Assembly: GCA_002346525.1 (NCBI GenBank)
Contig: DDZY01000074.1
Coordinates: forward strand, 1,796 to 14,502
Source of the DNA: Proteobacteria bacterium UBA2996
GTDB lineage: Bacteria > Pseudomonadota > Gammaproteobacteria > Arenicellales > UBA868
Direction of reading: 5' to 3'
Length of the DNA stretch: 12,707 bases
This document shows positions 1-7,417 of this stretch, piece after piece. The stretch's first letter is position 1. Every line of letters begins with the position of its first letter. The notes beneath the pieces were generated by a model. That model had not been told where the DNA came from and ran no database searches. It saw only the letters and a program-made list of their open reading frames with translations. Made by a program: the position numbers and the translations under genes.

Positions 1-311
1 AGTGCTGCCAAGGAAAGCCCGCCACAAAACCAGTCAAAGCGCCCAAGACGCCAGTAACTGTTCTTATTTATAAAAGAAGCAAGAAAGATGATGCCGGGAA
101 CCACTCCGCCGATCAACACCCTGATAGACGCCCAAACATCGGCATCCGCATCAAACGCTGCACCAAGACTGATCAGGGGGGCCAGAGCCCAGAGACACCA
201 GGACACCCGGTTGGGCTTCGTCCTGCCCGCAAGCGTGTCACGCAGATAACCATAACCGCCCCAGACCATCAGCAGGCCGCTGACGACAACAAGAAACTGG
301 GGGAAGGTCAT
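1..311 (-). CDS. Small integral membrane protein, partial (C-terminus beyond left edge)
   Basis: An open frame runs from an ATG at 311 leftward off the window; 103 codons are visible. The translation is strongly hydrophobic, with likely membrane segments at about residues 5-23, 36-52 and 62-81, and a fourth may begin near 95. Between the first two lies a basic loop followed by a Trp-rich segment (TKPNRVSWCLWALAP, residues 31-45). That pattern recalls small bacterial membrane proteins of unknown function, and loosely PQ-loop/SemiSWEET-like proteins, but I do not assign a family. The start lies only 5 nt after the cupin stop codon and has no clear Shine-Dalgarno sequence, so translation is probably coupled to the cupin gene. 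Function unknown. Confidence 0.7.
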   Translation of the reverse strand, partial: MTFPQFLVVVSGLLMVWGGYGYLRDTLAGRTKPNRVSWCLWALAPLISLGAAFDADADVWASIRVLIGGVVPGIIFLASFINKNSYWRLGRFDWFCGGLSLAA

Positions 312-316
312 CTACG

Positions 317-682
317 TCATTCGGCGATCATGTAGAACTTGCGAAGGGTCTCGGTCACTTCCCAAACACATTGGGTTCCTTTGGCAATAAAGAACGTGTC
401 TCCAGCAGTAAAGGTGTCCGACGAACCATCTGCATTGGTCATGGTCACGGAGCCGGAGATCACGGTCATCATTTCATGTACGGGATAAGCCTCGATATCT
501 TCACGGCAGGGCGCACACTCCCACACACCGCTCAGGATGGAATTATCATCCGTCTGAAAGAAAGTATGGTTGGTCTCGCTATGGTCGGAGGATGTAAATG
601 CAGAGGCATCGATCATATCGGACGGACCCATGCCCGTCGCAGGGTCTCCGTCGGGCAGCAGTCTGAATACCTTGGTGGTCAT
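317..682 (-). CDS. Small single-domain cupin (Cupin_3/DUF861-like)
   Basis: This 121-residue protein is about the size of one cupin barrel. The conserved fold is visible: a GVWEC strand near 52-56, a Tyr followed by HE (Y66, H69, E70), the turn ISGSVTMTNADG (75-86), then FTAGDTFFIAKGT (91-103) and a Trp-Glu pair (W107, E108). This order matches the Cupin_3 type seen in EutQ-like and ureidoglycine aminohydrolase-like cupins. Only part of the classical metal-binding His set is present, so it may bind a ligand rather than catalyse. The start is supported by an AGGA Shine-Dalgarno sequence about 6 nt upstream on the minus strand. It is followed closely by the small membrane protein gene (likely the same transcript) and is divergent from the PLP enzyme at 797. 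Substrate unknown. Confidence 0.85.
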   Translation of the reverse strand: MTTKVFRLLPDGDPATGMGPSDMIDASAFTSSDHSETNHTFFQTDDNSILSGVWECAPCREDIEAYPVHEMMTVISGSVTMTNADGSSDTFTAGDTFFIAKGTQCVWEVTETLRKFYMIAE

Positions 683-796
683 TGTTTTTCCTAAGATGGG
701 AGTTTTCGTGAAGCGAAGGACGAGATTCTATTATTTTTTGAAATCTCCCAGGGCTGTGCATAATACCGGGCTACGAATTCCCTTAAGGCGTATCCA
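683..796. promoter_or_regulatory. Divergent intergenic region between the cupin and PLP-enzyme genes
   Basis: This 114-bp gap must hold promoters for both directions. It has an AT-rich core at about 727-742. On the plus strand, TTGAAA (738-743) and CATAAT (759-764) could be -35 and -10 boxes with a short 15-nt spacer. A 6-bp inverted repeat, GAGATT (722-727) and AATCTC (742-747), straddles the AT-rich core and overlaps the putative -35, so it could be an operator. The Shine-Dalgarno for the PLP enzyme is AAGG at 785-788, 8 nt before the ATG. Box assignments were made by eye and are weak. Confidence 0.3.
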
Positions 797-1807
797 ATGC
801 ACCTAGCCCGTTTCCCCCGTATTTTTCTTGCTCATCTTCCCACGCCTCTAGAGCGAATGGATCGCCTCACCGAAGCACTGGGCGGGCCCGAGATCTGGAT
901 TAAGCGTGATGACTGTACGGGTCTTTCGACTGGAGGAAATAAGACTCGAAAACTGGAATTCCTAATGGCGGAGGCCAAGGCCCGGGGGGCAGATCTCGTT
1001 ATCACCCAGGGTGCCACCCAATCAAACCATGCGCGCCAGACTGCTGCTTTTTCCGCCAAGTTGGGAATGGACTGCCACCTTCTGCTGGAAGACCGTACCG
1101 GTTACAAAGAGGAGAACTACAACCATAACGGCAACGTGTTGCTCGATGTCCTGCACGGGGCGACTTACGAGCGGCGTGGCCCTGGACTCGACATGAATGC
1201 AGAGATGGAGGCCGTTGCCCAAACTTTTATGGATCAGGGCAGAAAGGTCTATACCATCCCCGGCGGGGGTTCCAATACAACAGGTGCGTTGGGTTACGCC
1301 AATTGTGCACTGGAGTTAGTCGTACAAGCGAATGATCGGGATCTCGTCATCGACCATATCATCCACGCAACCGGTAGCACAGGGACCCAGGCAGGTCTTG
1401 TCACGGGCCTCAAGGCGCTGAATGCACAGATTCCTGTCTATGGGATTTCAGTCAGAGCTGAAAAAGAAACTCAGGAAAAAAATGTTCTGAAACTCGCTGA
1501 AGGTACGGCGGATCTTATCGGTTGCCATGGTGTCGTCAGTGCTGCAGATATCGTCGCCAATTCGGATTACGTGGGCGACGGCTACGGGATTCCGACCGAT
1601 GCCGGCATCGAGGCAATTGAGATGTTTGCGAAACTCGAGGGGATACTGCTTGATCCTGTGTATTCGGCCAAGGGTGCAGCCGGGATGATCGATCTGATCC
1701 GCCAGGATCAATTTAAAAAAGGCGAGCGTATCGTGTTTCTCCATACCGGAGGATCCGCATCCTTGTTTGGTTATCCTTCGGCGTTTGCGGGAACCAAGAC
1801 ACCGTAA
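797..1807 (+). CDS. PLP-dependent D-cysteine desulfhydrase / L-cysteate sulfo-lyase family enzyme
   Basis: This 336-residue protein is a fold type II PLP enzyme of the ACC deaminase/D-cysteine desulfhydrase family, of normal length. The PLP-binding lysine sits in GGNKTRKLEF (K49). The ring-stacking segment TQGATQSNHARQ (69-80) and the Gly-rich phosphate-binding loop GSTGTQAG (193-200) are intact. The N-terminus (LARFP, then TPLE, then IKRDDCTGL) fits DcyD and CuyA better than true ACC deaminases. DcyD releases pyruvate, H2S and ammonia from D-cysteine; CuyA releases sulfite from L-cysteate. Sequence by eye cannot separate these. The usual cuyA companions (sulfite exporter, regulator) are not seen in the window, so CuyA is not favoured by context. 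It stands alone, divergent from the cupin, with a 160-bp gap downstream. Confidence 0.88.
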   Translation: MHLARFPRIFLAHLPTPLERMDRLTEALGGPEIWIKRDDCTGLSTGGNKTRKLEFLMAEAKARGADLVITQGATQSNHARQTAAFSAKLGMDCHLLLEDRTGYKEENYNHNGNVLLDVLHGATYERRGPGLDMNAEMEAVAQTFMDQGRKVYTIPGGGSNTTGALGYANCALELVVQANDRDLVIDHIIHATGSTGTQAGLVTGLKALNAQIPVYGISVRAEKETQEKNVLKLAEGTADLIGCHGVVSAADIVANSDYVGDGYGIPTDAGIEAIEMFAKLEGILLDPVYSAKGAAGMIDLIRQDQFKKGERIVFLHTGGSASLFGYPSAFAGTKTP

Positions 1808-1967
1808 AAGTGTAGTCATGACATCCTTAATTGAAGGGTAGATTGAGGGTCACAGACTCACGCCGAGTTAATAAATGAGACTCTAAGCGAACGTACGTGC
1901 CCAGCAATCCAGTACGATATGGGCTGCCATATTAGTGAGATAACATAATCGTTAAGGGAGAGGGATC
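1808..1967. promoter_or_regulatory. Intergenic region upstream of the hydratase/ligase pair, with hairpin and palindrome
   Basis: The 160-bp gap probably carries the promoter for the hydratase-ligase transcript. It contains an 8-bp palindrome ACGTACGT (1891-1898) and a perfect 6-bp inverted repeat, ATATGG (1917-1922) and CCATAT (1927-1932), separated by 4 nt. A CATAAT box lies at 1944-1949 but has no convincing -35 at the right distance and is close to the ribosome binding site. The Shine-Dalgarno for the next gene is strong (AGGGAGAGGG, 1955-1964). I see no Rho-independent terminator with a T-run for the upstream gene. Confidence 0.3.
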
Positions 1968-2774
1968 ATGAGTGCGCTCTTATATGAGGTCAAAGACGGA
2001 ATCGCGTGGATTAGGTTTAACAAACCGGAGATCCTGAACGCCTTTGATGCAGACGAATGCCGGCATTTTGTCAAAACCCTGAGGGAGGCGGCCGACGACA
2101 AGGCGGTCAAGGCCATCATCCTCTCCAGCGTGGGACCGGCGTTTTCCGCTGGAGATGATCTGAAGGCCGCGCTTGAGGAGTATCCTCAAATTCAGTCCGG
2201 TGAGATTCATCCGATTCTCGATATTGTTGAGGACATTACCGAGAATCTGCAGGAGATTCCGAGAATCATCCGACGCGCGCCGAAAGTGGTGATTGCGGCG
2301 GTGCGTGGTTATGCCGTGGGCGCCGGGTTTGAAATCTCAATAGATTCCGACATGATTGTTGCTGCGAAGGACGCAGTCTTTGGATTTCCAGAGAGCAATG
2401 CTGGCATGACGATTACAGGTGGAGCGACCAAGCTCTTGCCTATGATTGTGGGCTTGAACAAGGCAAGAGAACTGATGTTGACAGGGGAGTTCATAGATGC
2501 AGATGAAGCGTACCGGATCGGCCTCGTGAATAAGTTGGTCCCTGTCGGCGAGGAAGAAAAGGAAGCAGAGCGGCTGGCCCGTGTGGTGATGTCTCGCGCA
2601 CCGATGGCGGTAATTCACCACAAAAGAATGGTGACGCAGTCCACCGAAGCTGACTTTGAAACAGCGCTGAATCTTGAGAAGCAGACTATTGCCACCCTGG
2701 TCTACTCCGAGGATTACGGTGAGGCGGTGCAGGCGTTTTCAGAGAAACGAAAGCCAAAGTTTAAAGGGCGCTAG
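1968..2774 (+). CDS. Enoyl-CoA hydratase/isomerase (crotonase) family protein, CaiD-like
   Basis: This 268-residue protein is a standard-length crotonase. The oxyanion-hole segments are FSAGDDLK (59-66) and RGYAVGAGFE (113-122). Both glutamates used for water activation in enoyl-CoA hydratases appear conserved: E122 at the end of GAGFE and E142 in GFPESNAGM. It is therefore likely an active hydratase or dehydratase rather than only an isomerase. An IPRIIRRAPKVVIAAV segment precedes the active site, as is usual. A strong Shine-Dalgarno sequence supports the ATG. The stop is 2 nt before the acyl-CoA ligase ATG, so the two are surely co-transcribed and probably act on the same CoA thioester. CaiD (crotonobetainyl-CoA hydratase) is the closest functional model given the CaiC-like neighbour, but the substrate is not proven. 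There is no CaiB-type CoA transferase nearby. Confidence 0.9.
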   Translation: MSALLYEVKDGIAWIRFNKPEILNAFDADECRHFVKTLREAADDKAVKAIILSSVGPAFSAGDDLKAALEEYPQIQSGEIHPILDIVEDITENLQEIPRIIRRAPKVVIAAVRGYAVGAGFEISIDSDMIVAAKDAVFGFPESNAGMTITGGATKLLPMIVGLNKARELMLTGEFIDADEAYRIGLVNKLVPVGEEEKEAERLARVVMSRAPMAVIHHKRMVTQSTEADFETALNLEKQTIATLVYSEDYGEAVQAFSEKRKPKFKGR

Positions 2775-2776
2775 CG

Positions 2777-4390
2777 ATGGGGTTTCTTGATGACCAGCGT
2801 CATCATGATCTGCCAACCGTCCTCAGTTATCAGGCGCAACATCGTCCTGACAGACCCTGGATTCTCGCGGGGGATCAGGCATTCAGTTATCAGCAAGTCG
2901 ATGCGCTCTCAGGCAGGCTTGCTCAGGGCCTTAGCCGAATCGGTCTCACATCTGGGGATACGGTACTCTGCATGTCACAAAATCGTGTCGAGCAGGTTTT
3001 TCTCTGGTGCGCGCTGTCCAAATGTGGTGCTCCACTGGTCCCGGTCAATACCCACTACCGAGGCAATATATTTACGTACCTGATTAACGATTCGCTTGCC
3101 GAAACTATCGCGATTGAGCCGGAATTTCTGCAGCAACTCGTCGATGTTGCCGATGATTTGCTGCATCTTAAGCGGGTGATTCTCATCGTAGGGGAAAACG
3201 AGAGCCGGGATCAGGTTTGGGGGCAGATTTCAAGTCGCTACGAGGTTTATCAATACCTCGACCTGCTGGACGAGACAGTATTTGAAGGCAAACGCCCAGG
3301 TTATCGAGACCTGATGGGCGTTTTTTACACCTCTGGCACGACAGGGCCTTCCAAAGGAGTCACGATGACTCACGCCCATGCTTTTGAATATGCGCGTGGT
3401 GTGACGGAGATGCTGGAACTGCGAGAATCCGATGTCTATTGCTCACCTCTGCCGCTCTTTCACATTGCGGGCTTGCTGGCTACCGTTTATGCGGCCGGCA
3501 TTGTTGGCGCGTCAACGGTCATTGTCGGACCCTTCAGTGTCGAGCGCTTCTGGCAGGACATCGAGAAGTACCATGTGACAACCACGTTTCTGCTGGGTGC
3601 GATGGCAAACTTCATCTACAAGCAACCGTTGACTGAGCAGGATGCCGACAACACCCTGCAGCGGGTGCTGATGGTGCCGCTGATATCTGAGGTGGAGACG
3701 TTCAAGAACCGTTTTGACTGTAGAGTTTCAACCACTTGGGGTGGTACCGAGATGAACTGCCCGACGCAGTCAGGGTTTGATTTGGCTGATAACAAGACCT
3801 GTGGTCGGGTTGTTGAAGACCGGTACGAAGTCAGGATTGTGGATGAATTCGACCATGAGGTGCCGGACGGTACGCCGGGGGAGGCATTGGTGAGAACGAA
3901 AGTTCCTTGGATTGCGACCAATGGCTATTGGCAACACCCCGAGTGGACGGCGGCGTTGCTAAAAAATCAATGGATCCACACGGGGGATATGCTTTCGAAA
4001 GACCAAGACGGTAACCTGTATTTCGTAGACAGAACGAAGGATGCCATCCGGCGACGCGGGGAAAATATCTCGTCGATGGAGGTTGAAAATGAAATAAACG
4101 CTCACGGCGACGTGATTGAGTGTGCAGTCGTGCCGGTTGCCTCGACAGATACCGAGCAGGAGGTACTGGCTGTGATCGTAGCGCAGCCTGAAGCACAGAT
4201 AAATTCCGAGTCTCTTGTTCGATTTCTGGAGCCACGTCTTCCGTACTTCATGATCCCGCGATATGTCCGTTTTGTCGATGCTCTGCCAAAGACGCCGACA
4301 GGCAAGATTCAAAAATATTTGGTGCGGGATTTAGGCCTGTTAGAGGGAACCTGGGATCGGGAGGTTGCCGGCGTAAAACTTCAACGGTGA
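2777..4390 (+). CDS. AMP-forming acyl-CoA ligase, CaiC-like (crotonobetaine/carnitine-CoA ligase type)
   Basis: This 537-residue member of the adenylate-forming (ANL) superfamily has all core motifs: P-loop YTSGTTGPSKG (184-194), A5 as WGGTEMN (321-327, with Trp where Tyr is usual), HTGD (401-404), the hinge segment RRRGENIS (425-432), and the C-terminal catalytic Lys in PTGK (K510). Such ligases adenylate a carboxylate with ATP, then transfer it to CoA. Length and the N-terminal layout (ALSKCGAPLVPVNTHYRG, 79-96) resemble CaiC and related medium/short-chain acid ligases. The start ATG lies 2 nt after the hydratase stop, which implies translational coupling. Together the pair would activate an acid and hydrate an alpha,beta-unsaturated thioester, or dehydrate a hydroxyacyl-CoA. 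Exact acid unknown; carnitine, crotonobetaine or another betaine or guanidino acid are candidates by context only. Confidence 0.88.
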   Translation: MGFLDDQRHHDLPTVLSYQAQHRPDRPWILAGDQAFSYQQVDALSGRLAQGLSRIGLTSGDTVLCMSQNRVEQVFLWCALSKCGAPLVPVNTHYRGNIFTYLINDSLAETIAIEPEFLQQLVDVADDLLHLKRVILIVGENESRDQVWGQISSRYEVYQYLDLLDETVFEGKRPGYRDLMGVFYTSGTTGPSKGVTMTHAHAFEYARGVTEMLELRESDVYCSPLPLFHIAGLLATVYAAGIVGASTVIVGPFSVERFWQDIEKYHVTTTFLLGAMANFIYKQPLTEQDADNTLQRVLMVPLISEVETFKNRFDCRVSTTWGGTEMNCPTQSGFDLADNKTCGRVVEDRYEVRIVDEFDHEVPDGTPGEALVRTKVPWIATNGYWQHPEWTAALLKNQWIHTGDMLSKDQDGNLYFVDRTKDAIRRRGENISSMEVENEINAHGDVIECAVVPVASTDTEQEVLAVIVAQPEAQINSESLVRFLEPRLPYFMIPRYVRFVDALPKTPTGKIQKYLVRDLGLLEGTWDREVAGVKLQR

Positions 4391-4451
4391 ACGAAGATTG
4401 TGGCATCACCTTTCAACGGGTCATCAATAGTATTCTGAGGTAAAAGACGCG

Positions 4452-5285
4452 ATGACAAGTCGTGAAAAACACCTCAGCCGCGAATACGCAGCGGTCTACT
4501 CTCAATTTGATTCACCGCTGATTCAGAAAGTCCGCTCCGAGGCTTTCGGGGAAGACATCGGCCAGCACTCATGGCTGATTGCAAACGAGTTGCGTGAATA
4601 TCTGGACTGGCTTTCTTTGTCCGCCATAGACCACGTTCTGGATTTTGGTTGCGGACCAGCGGGGCCGCTGACCTACCTGGTCACCCACAGCGAGGTAACG
4701 GCTACCGGTGTTGATATCAATGCGGCAGCGCTTTCGTCTGCGCAAAAGCGGGTTGCCGCCATGGGATTAAGCGACCGCATCGCACTTCATGATGTGAGTG
4801 GCAAGCCCGGTCTACCCTTTGCCAACGAGAGCTTCAGTCACATAATCAGTGTGGATGTGGTGATGCATCTTCCTGATCGCAAAAAAAGTTTGGCCGAGTT
4901 GTGGCGGGTACTAAAACCGGGTGGACGTTTGCTGTTTACAGATGCCTGTATTGTCAATGGGGTTCTGTCGGATGAGGACATTCGGATACGCAGCCACTAC
5001 GGTATCAGTCATTTCGTGCCTGAAGACTTTAATGAATCAGCGCTTGCCTCCACCGGATTTACGCTCCAGAAAAAAGAACAACACAGTGATGGACTAATCG
5101 CAATCTGCAGCGGCCGCTGGCAGACGAGAGAAAAATACAAGGAAGAGTTGGTGGATGAGTTTGGTGAGGCCGCCTTCAAGCACGAGCAGACTTATCTCAA
5201 AAAGCTCGTCGAGCTCTATTCGGATAACAAATTAATCCGCTACGCGTATCTCGCAAACAAGCCCGAAGAGGCAGTCAATCGCTGA
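4452..5285 (+). CDS. Class I SAM-dependent methyltransferase (small-molecule type)
   Basis: This 277-residue protein has a Rossmann-type SAM fold. Motif I is VLDFGCGPAG (62-71), the acidic residue after strand 2 is in GVDIN (86-90), the motif around strand 4 is DVVMHLPDR (135-143), and the post-motif is LKPGGRLLFTD (154-164). The N-terminal FGEDIGQHSW segment (32-41) and a C-terminal extension rich in Glu/Lys/Tyr resemble methyltransferases of the ubiE/phosphoethanolamine/glycine-sarcosine type, which act on small amines or lipids. An upstream GAGG at 4437-4440 gives a ribosome binding site 11 nt from the ATG. It follows the ligase with a 61-nt gap and may be part of that transcript. It converges on the ureohydrolase-like gene with only 16 nt between stops. 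Substrate unknown; N-methylation of an amine would fit the betaine-like context but is inference. Confidence 0.85.
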   Translation: MTSREKHLSREYAAVYSQFDSPLIQKVRSEAFGEDIGQHSWLIANELREYLDWLSLSAIDHVLDFGCGPAGPLTYLVTHSEVTATGVDINAAALSSAQKRVAAMGLSDRIALHDVSGKPGLPFANESFSHIISVDVVMHLPDRKKSLAELWRVLKPGGRLLFTDACIVNGVLSDEDIRIRSHYGISHFVPEDFNESALASTGFTLQKKEQHSDGLIAICSGRWQTREKYKEELVDEFGEAAFKHEQTYLKKLVELYSDNKLIRYAYLANKPEEAVNR

Positions 5286-5301
5286 AAGTCTGAGCGCCTG
5301 G

Positions 5302-6234
5302 CTATCTTGTTGGGTCGGCCACCAGCGCCAAACCATAGAGCATAACGGTGGCGGCGAGAAACGCAGTCATTCCGCCCACGTCATGAGGCGGGCTCACGGT
5401 GTTGACGTCAACGGCGACGATGTTGAGCCCCCGAAGACCGCTGATCAAAGTCAATCCTTCTCGGGCAGATGCGCCACCGAAAGTGGGCGTACAGACGCCA
5501 GGCGCACACGAGGGATCAAAAAAATCCATGTCAAAACAAAGATACACCGGCCTGCCTGCGATTCGGTCATGAAGTTCTGCCAACACATCGGCAATCCCCC
5601 GGGTATTCAGAGTGTTACCGTCAATGAGTTGGTATCCCTGTTTGCGGGTGTGATCAAAAACGCCGGGAACCGTTACGGTACCCCGGGCCCCGATATGAAA
5701 GGAGTGAGTCGTATCGATCAGTTGTTCTTCAGCGGCTCGAGTAAAAGTCGTAGCCGTGTTGTAAAGATCATTCGTTCGGCTGCCGCTGCTGGGATAAGTA
5801 TCGGTATGGGCATCGATATGGACAAACACAAGGTCGTTGTGCACCTTGCTGAGGGCGCGTAACTGCGGGAGGCTGACCAGTCCATCACCCCCCATCGTGA
5901 CTGGCACCGCACCGGTCTGGCAGATCTCGGAGACGGCGGTTTCAATCATCCTCAATGCGCTCTCAACTTCACCCGCCACACAGGCAACGTTCCCGCAATC
6001 TACGAGGTTCAGCAGTTCCAGCGGGTTAAAGTCGAAGTCCGGCGGATAGTAAGGGCGTACCAGCGAGGATTGCATACGGATCGCGTCGGGTCCCTGACGT
6101 GCCCCAATCCGGGTCGGATGTGTGCCGCAGTCGAAAGGAATACCCAGTATGGCAGCTCGATTGCCGGAGGGATTCTGAGAAAAAGGCACCCCCATGTAAC
6201 TCATCGGGATCACTCGTGACGGTAAATCGCTCAT
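5302..6234 (-). CDS. Arginase/agmatinase-family (ureohydrolase) protein with altered active site
   Basis: This 310-residue protein is full length for the family. Several metal-site motifs are clear: HIDAHTDTY and a CFDMDFFDP-type segment followed by a CTPTFGG turn, which supply the expected Asp and His ligands. Two usual residues are changed. The GGDHS motif reads GGDGL (codon GGA, near 5889), removing the His that normally binds one Mn ion. The DVVEVSPP motif reads DVNTVSPP, replacing the Glu that normally contacts the guanidinium group with Thr. Known relatives hydrolyse agmatine, guanidinobutyrate, proclavaminate or guanidine to urea or ammonia. With these changes it could use one metal, have another substrate, or be a non-catalytic partner. 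AAGGAG lies about 11 nt upstream of the ATG. It lies 31 nt downstream of the Rieske gene, likely in the same transcript. Confidence 0.88.
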   Translation of the reverse strand: MSDLPSRVIPMSYMGVPFSQNPSGNRAAILGIPFDCGTHPTRIGARQGPDAIRMQSSLVRPYYPPDFDFNPLELLNLVDCGNVACVAGEVESALRMIETAVSEICQTGAVPVTMGGDGLVSLPQLRALSKVHNDLVFVHIDAHTDTYPSSGSRTNDLYNTATTFTRAAEEQLIDTTHSFHIGARGTVTVPGVFDHTRKQGYQLIDGNTLNTRGIADVLAELHDRIAGRPVYLCFDMDFFDPSCAPGVCTPTFGGASAREGLTLISGLRGLNIVAVDVNTVSPPHDVGGMTAFLAATVMLYGLALVADPTR

Positions 6235-6265
6235 GACGTGATTGACTCCTTGTAATTTCTTATTC

Positions 6266-7417
6266 TTAGGAGACCTGTGGCTCGCCTTTCAGGATTTGAT
6301 CCAGCATCCAGTTGGCGAGCGCATGGACCAGTGCCTCTTCTTGACCAAAACGACCCTGCGCAAAGAAGGCCGTGTGACTGCCTGACTGCTGCGCTTCGCA
6401 AATGGCATTGTCTTCAGGGGTTGCGGTATCCCATCTCTCAAAATAGGCCTGAACTTTTTCTTCAAAATCGTCTCTTGAGATAACTTCATCGGTAAAGCAG
6501 GAGCCGACTTCAAGACGCGATTGGTTAGCGGACTGCGGCCGAACCGCTAGCCACCACATGCTGTCCGGAGCAAACACAAACTGCGTACAGGGATAGATAT
6601 TCGTGAAGTAGGTGCTCGTTGTTCGCTCAAGAGGAATATGGGAGTTAACGGGAAGGGCGCCTTCTTTTTCACTTAACACCGAGAGAGTCTGTTTTCCAGC
6701 GACGAAGACGCGAAGGCATGACCAGTGTCCCTCCGTGGCAACGGGTTCCGACTGCTGGCGCCCCAGTGTTTCCCGGTGCACGGTACCGGTGTGATAGGTC
6801 TCCAGAGCATTTTCCATAAGGAACTTCCAGTTGGCACCGACATCGAAAGAGACCCGCCTGACGCACTTGAGATCTGCCGGTTCATAGTCCTTGAAAAAAC
6901 TCGGCATATTGCCAAGCCACTCCTGCAAAGACGGGCCATTGTCGCTGAACCGAACGAATAAAAATCCTGCCCATGAGGAAAGTGTGACCGGCGCCAGCGG
7001 ATAGTTTTTGGTGTCAAAGTCGATAGCGCAGTCCATCCCAGGCGCCCGCAGCAGTGTCCCATCGCAGGCGTAGACCCAACTGTGATAGGGACAGACAATC
7101 TGTCGGCAGGATCCATTGCCGCTGAGCAATCTTGTGCCCCGATGCCGGCAGGCGTTTCGAAATGCGCTGATTTCGCCAGACTCAGATCGCATCACAATGA
7201 CTGACTCCGGAATCCCCTCGAAAATCAGATAGTCGCCGCGCTTGGGAATCTCGTCCTCACGACCCACGAAATGCCAGCACCTATGGAAGATCTTCTCGAC
7301 CTCGCGCGCGTAAAAGGCAGGGTCGGTATAGCACCAACCGGGCAGCGTACTTGCCGCGCTTAAAGGTTTTCTGACTTCCCGGTAGAGTTCGGGATTGAAA
7401 AGATTATCGAGGCTCAT
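6266..7417 (-). CDS. Rieske non-heme iron oxygenase, alpha subunit (CntA/betaine-demethylase-like)
   Basis: This 383-residue oxygenase has an N-terminal Rieske [2Fe-2S] domain with ligands C90, H92, C109 and H112 (CRH...CPYH), and a C-terminal mononuclear iron domain with H209, H214 and probably D336 (in PEDNAICEAQQSG). The residue three before H209, which bridges electrons between neighbouring subunits, is Glu (E206 in ENALETYH) instead of the usual Asp. Carnitine monooxygenase CntA is a known enzyme with Glu here, and its length is similar. Such enzymes hydroxylate or N-demethylate quaternary amines such as carnitine, glycine betaine or stachydrine. No reductase subunit is visible in the window, so a partner must be elsewhere. 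The Shine-Dalgarno is weak: GGAG lies about 16 nt before the ATG. It is first in a two-gene unit with the ureohydrolase-like gene and divergent from the oxygenase at 7527. Confidence 0.9.
   Translation of the reverse strand: MSLDNLFNPELYREVRKPLSAASTLPGWCYTDPAFYAREVEKIFHRCWHFVGREDEIPKRGDYLIFEGIPESVIVMRSESGEISAFRNACRHRGTRLLSGNGSCRQIVCPYHSWVYACDGTLLRAPGMDCAIDFDTKNYPLAPVTLSSWAGFLFVRFSDNGPSLQEWLGNMPSFFKDYEPADLKCVRRVSFDVGANWKFLMENALETYHTGTVHRETLGRQQSEPVATEGHWSCLRVFVAGKQTLSVLSEKEGALPVNSHIPLERTTSTYFTNIYPCTQFVFAPDSMWWLAVRPQSANQSRLEVGSCFTDEVISRDDFEEKVQAYFERWDTATPEDNAICEAQQSGSHTAFFAQGRFGQEEALVHALANWMLDQILKGEPQVS

Noticed and set aside
371..806. Plus-strand open frames opposite and after the cupin gene
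   Set aside because: They lie antisense to a clear cupin domain or run into the promoter gap; compositions are odd (His/Gly or Arg-rich) and show no family motif.
797..1807. PLP gene as ACC deaminase (acdS)
   Set aside because: The N-terminal region and the TQGATQSNH segment match the D-cysteine desulfhydrase/cysteate lyase group better.
3616..4312. Several minus-strand open frames of 67-134 codons inside the acyl-CoA ligase gene
   Set aside because: The ligase frame contains all expected motifs here, and the antisense frames have no recognisable domain.
4379..4420. Short repeated TTCAACGG on either side of the ligase stop
   Set aside because: Eight bases occurring twice about 30 nt apart, with no third copy or dyad; most likely chance.
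5286..5301. Possible bidirectional terminator between the convergent methyltransferase and ureohydrolase-like genes
   Set aside because: Only 16 nt separate the stops, and no stem-loop with a T-run can be drawn there.
5383..5862. Plus-strand 159-codon open frame opposite the ureohydrolase-like gene
   Set aside because: Antisense shadow; the minus-strand frame carries the metal-site motifs, while this one has no family features and no good ribosome site.
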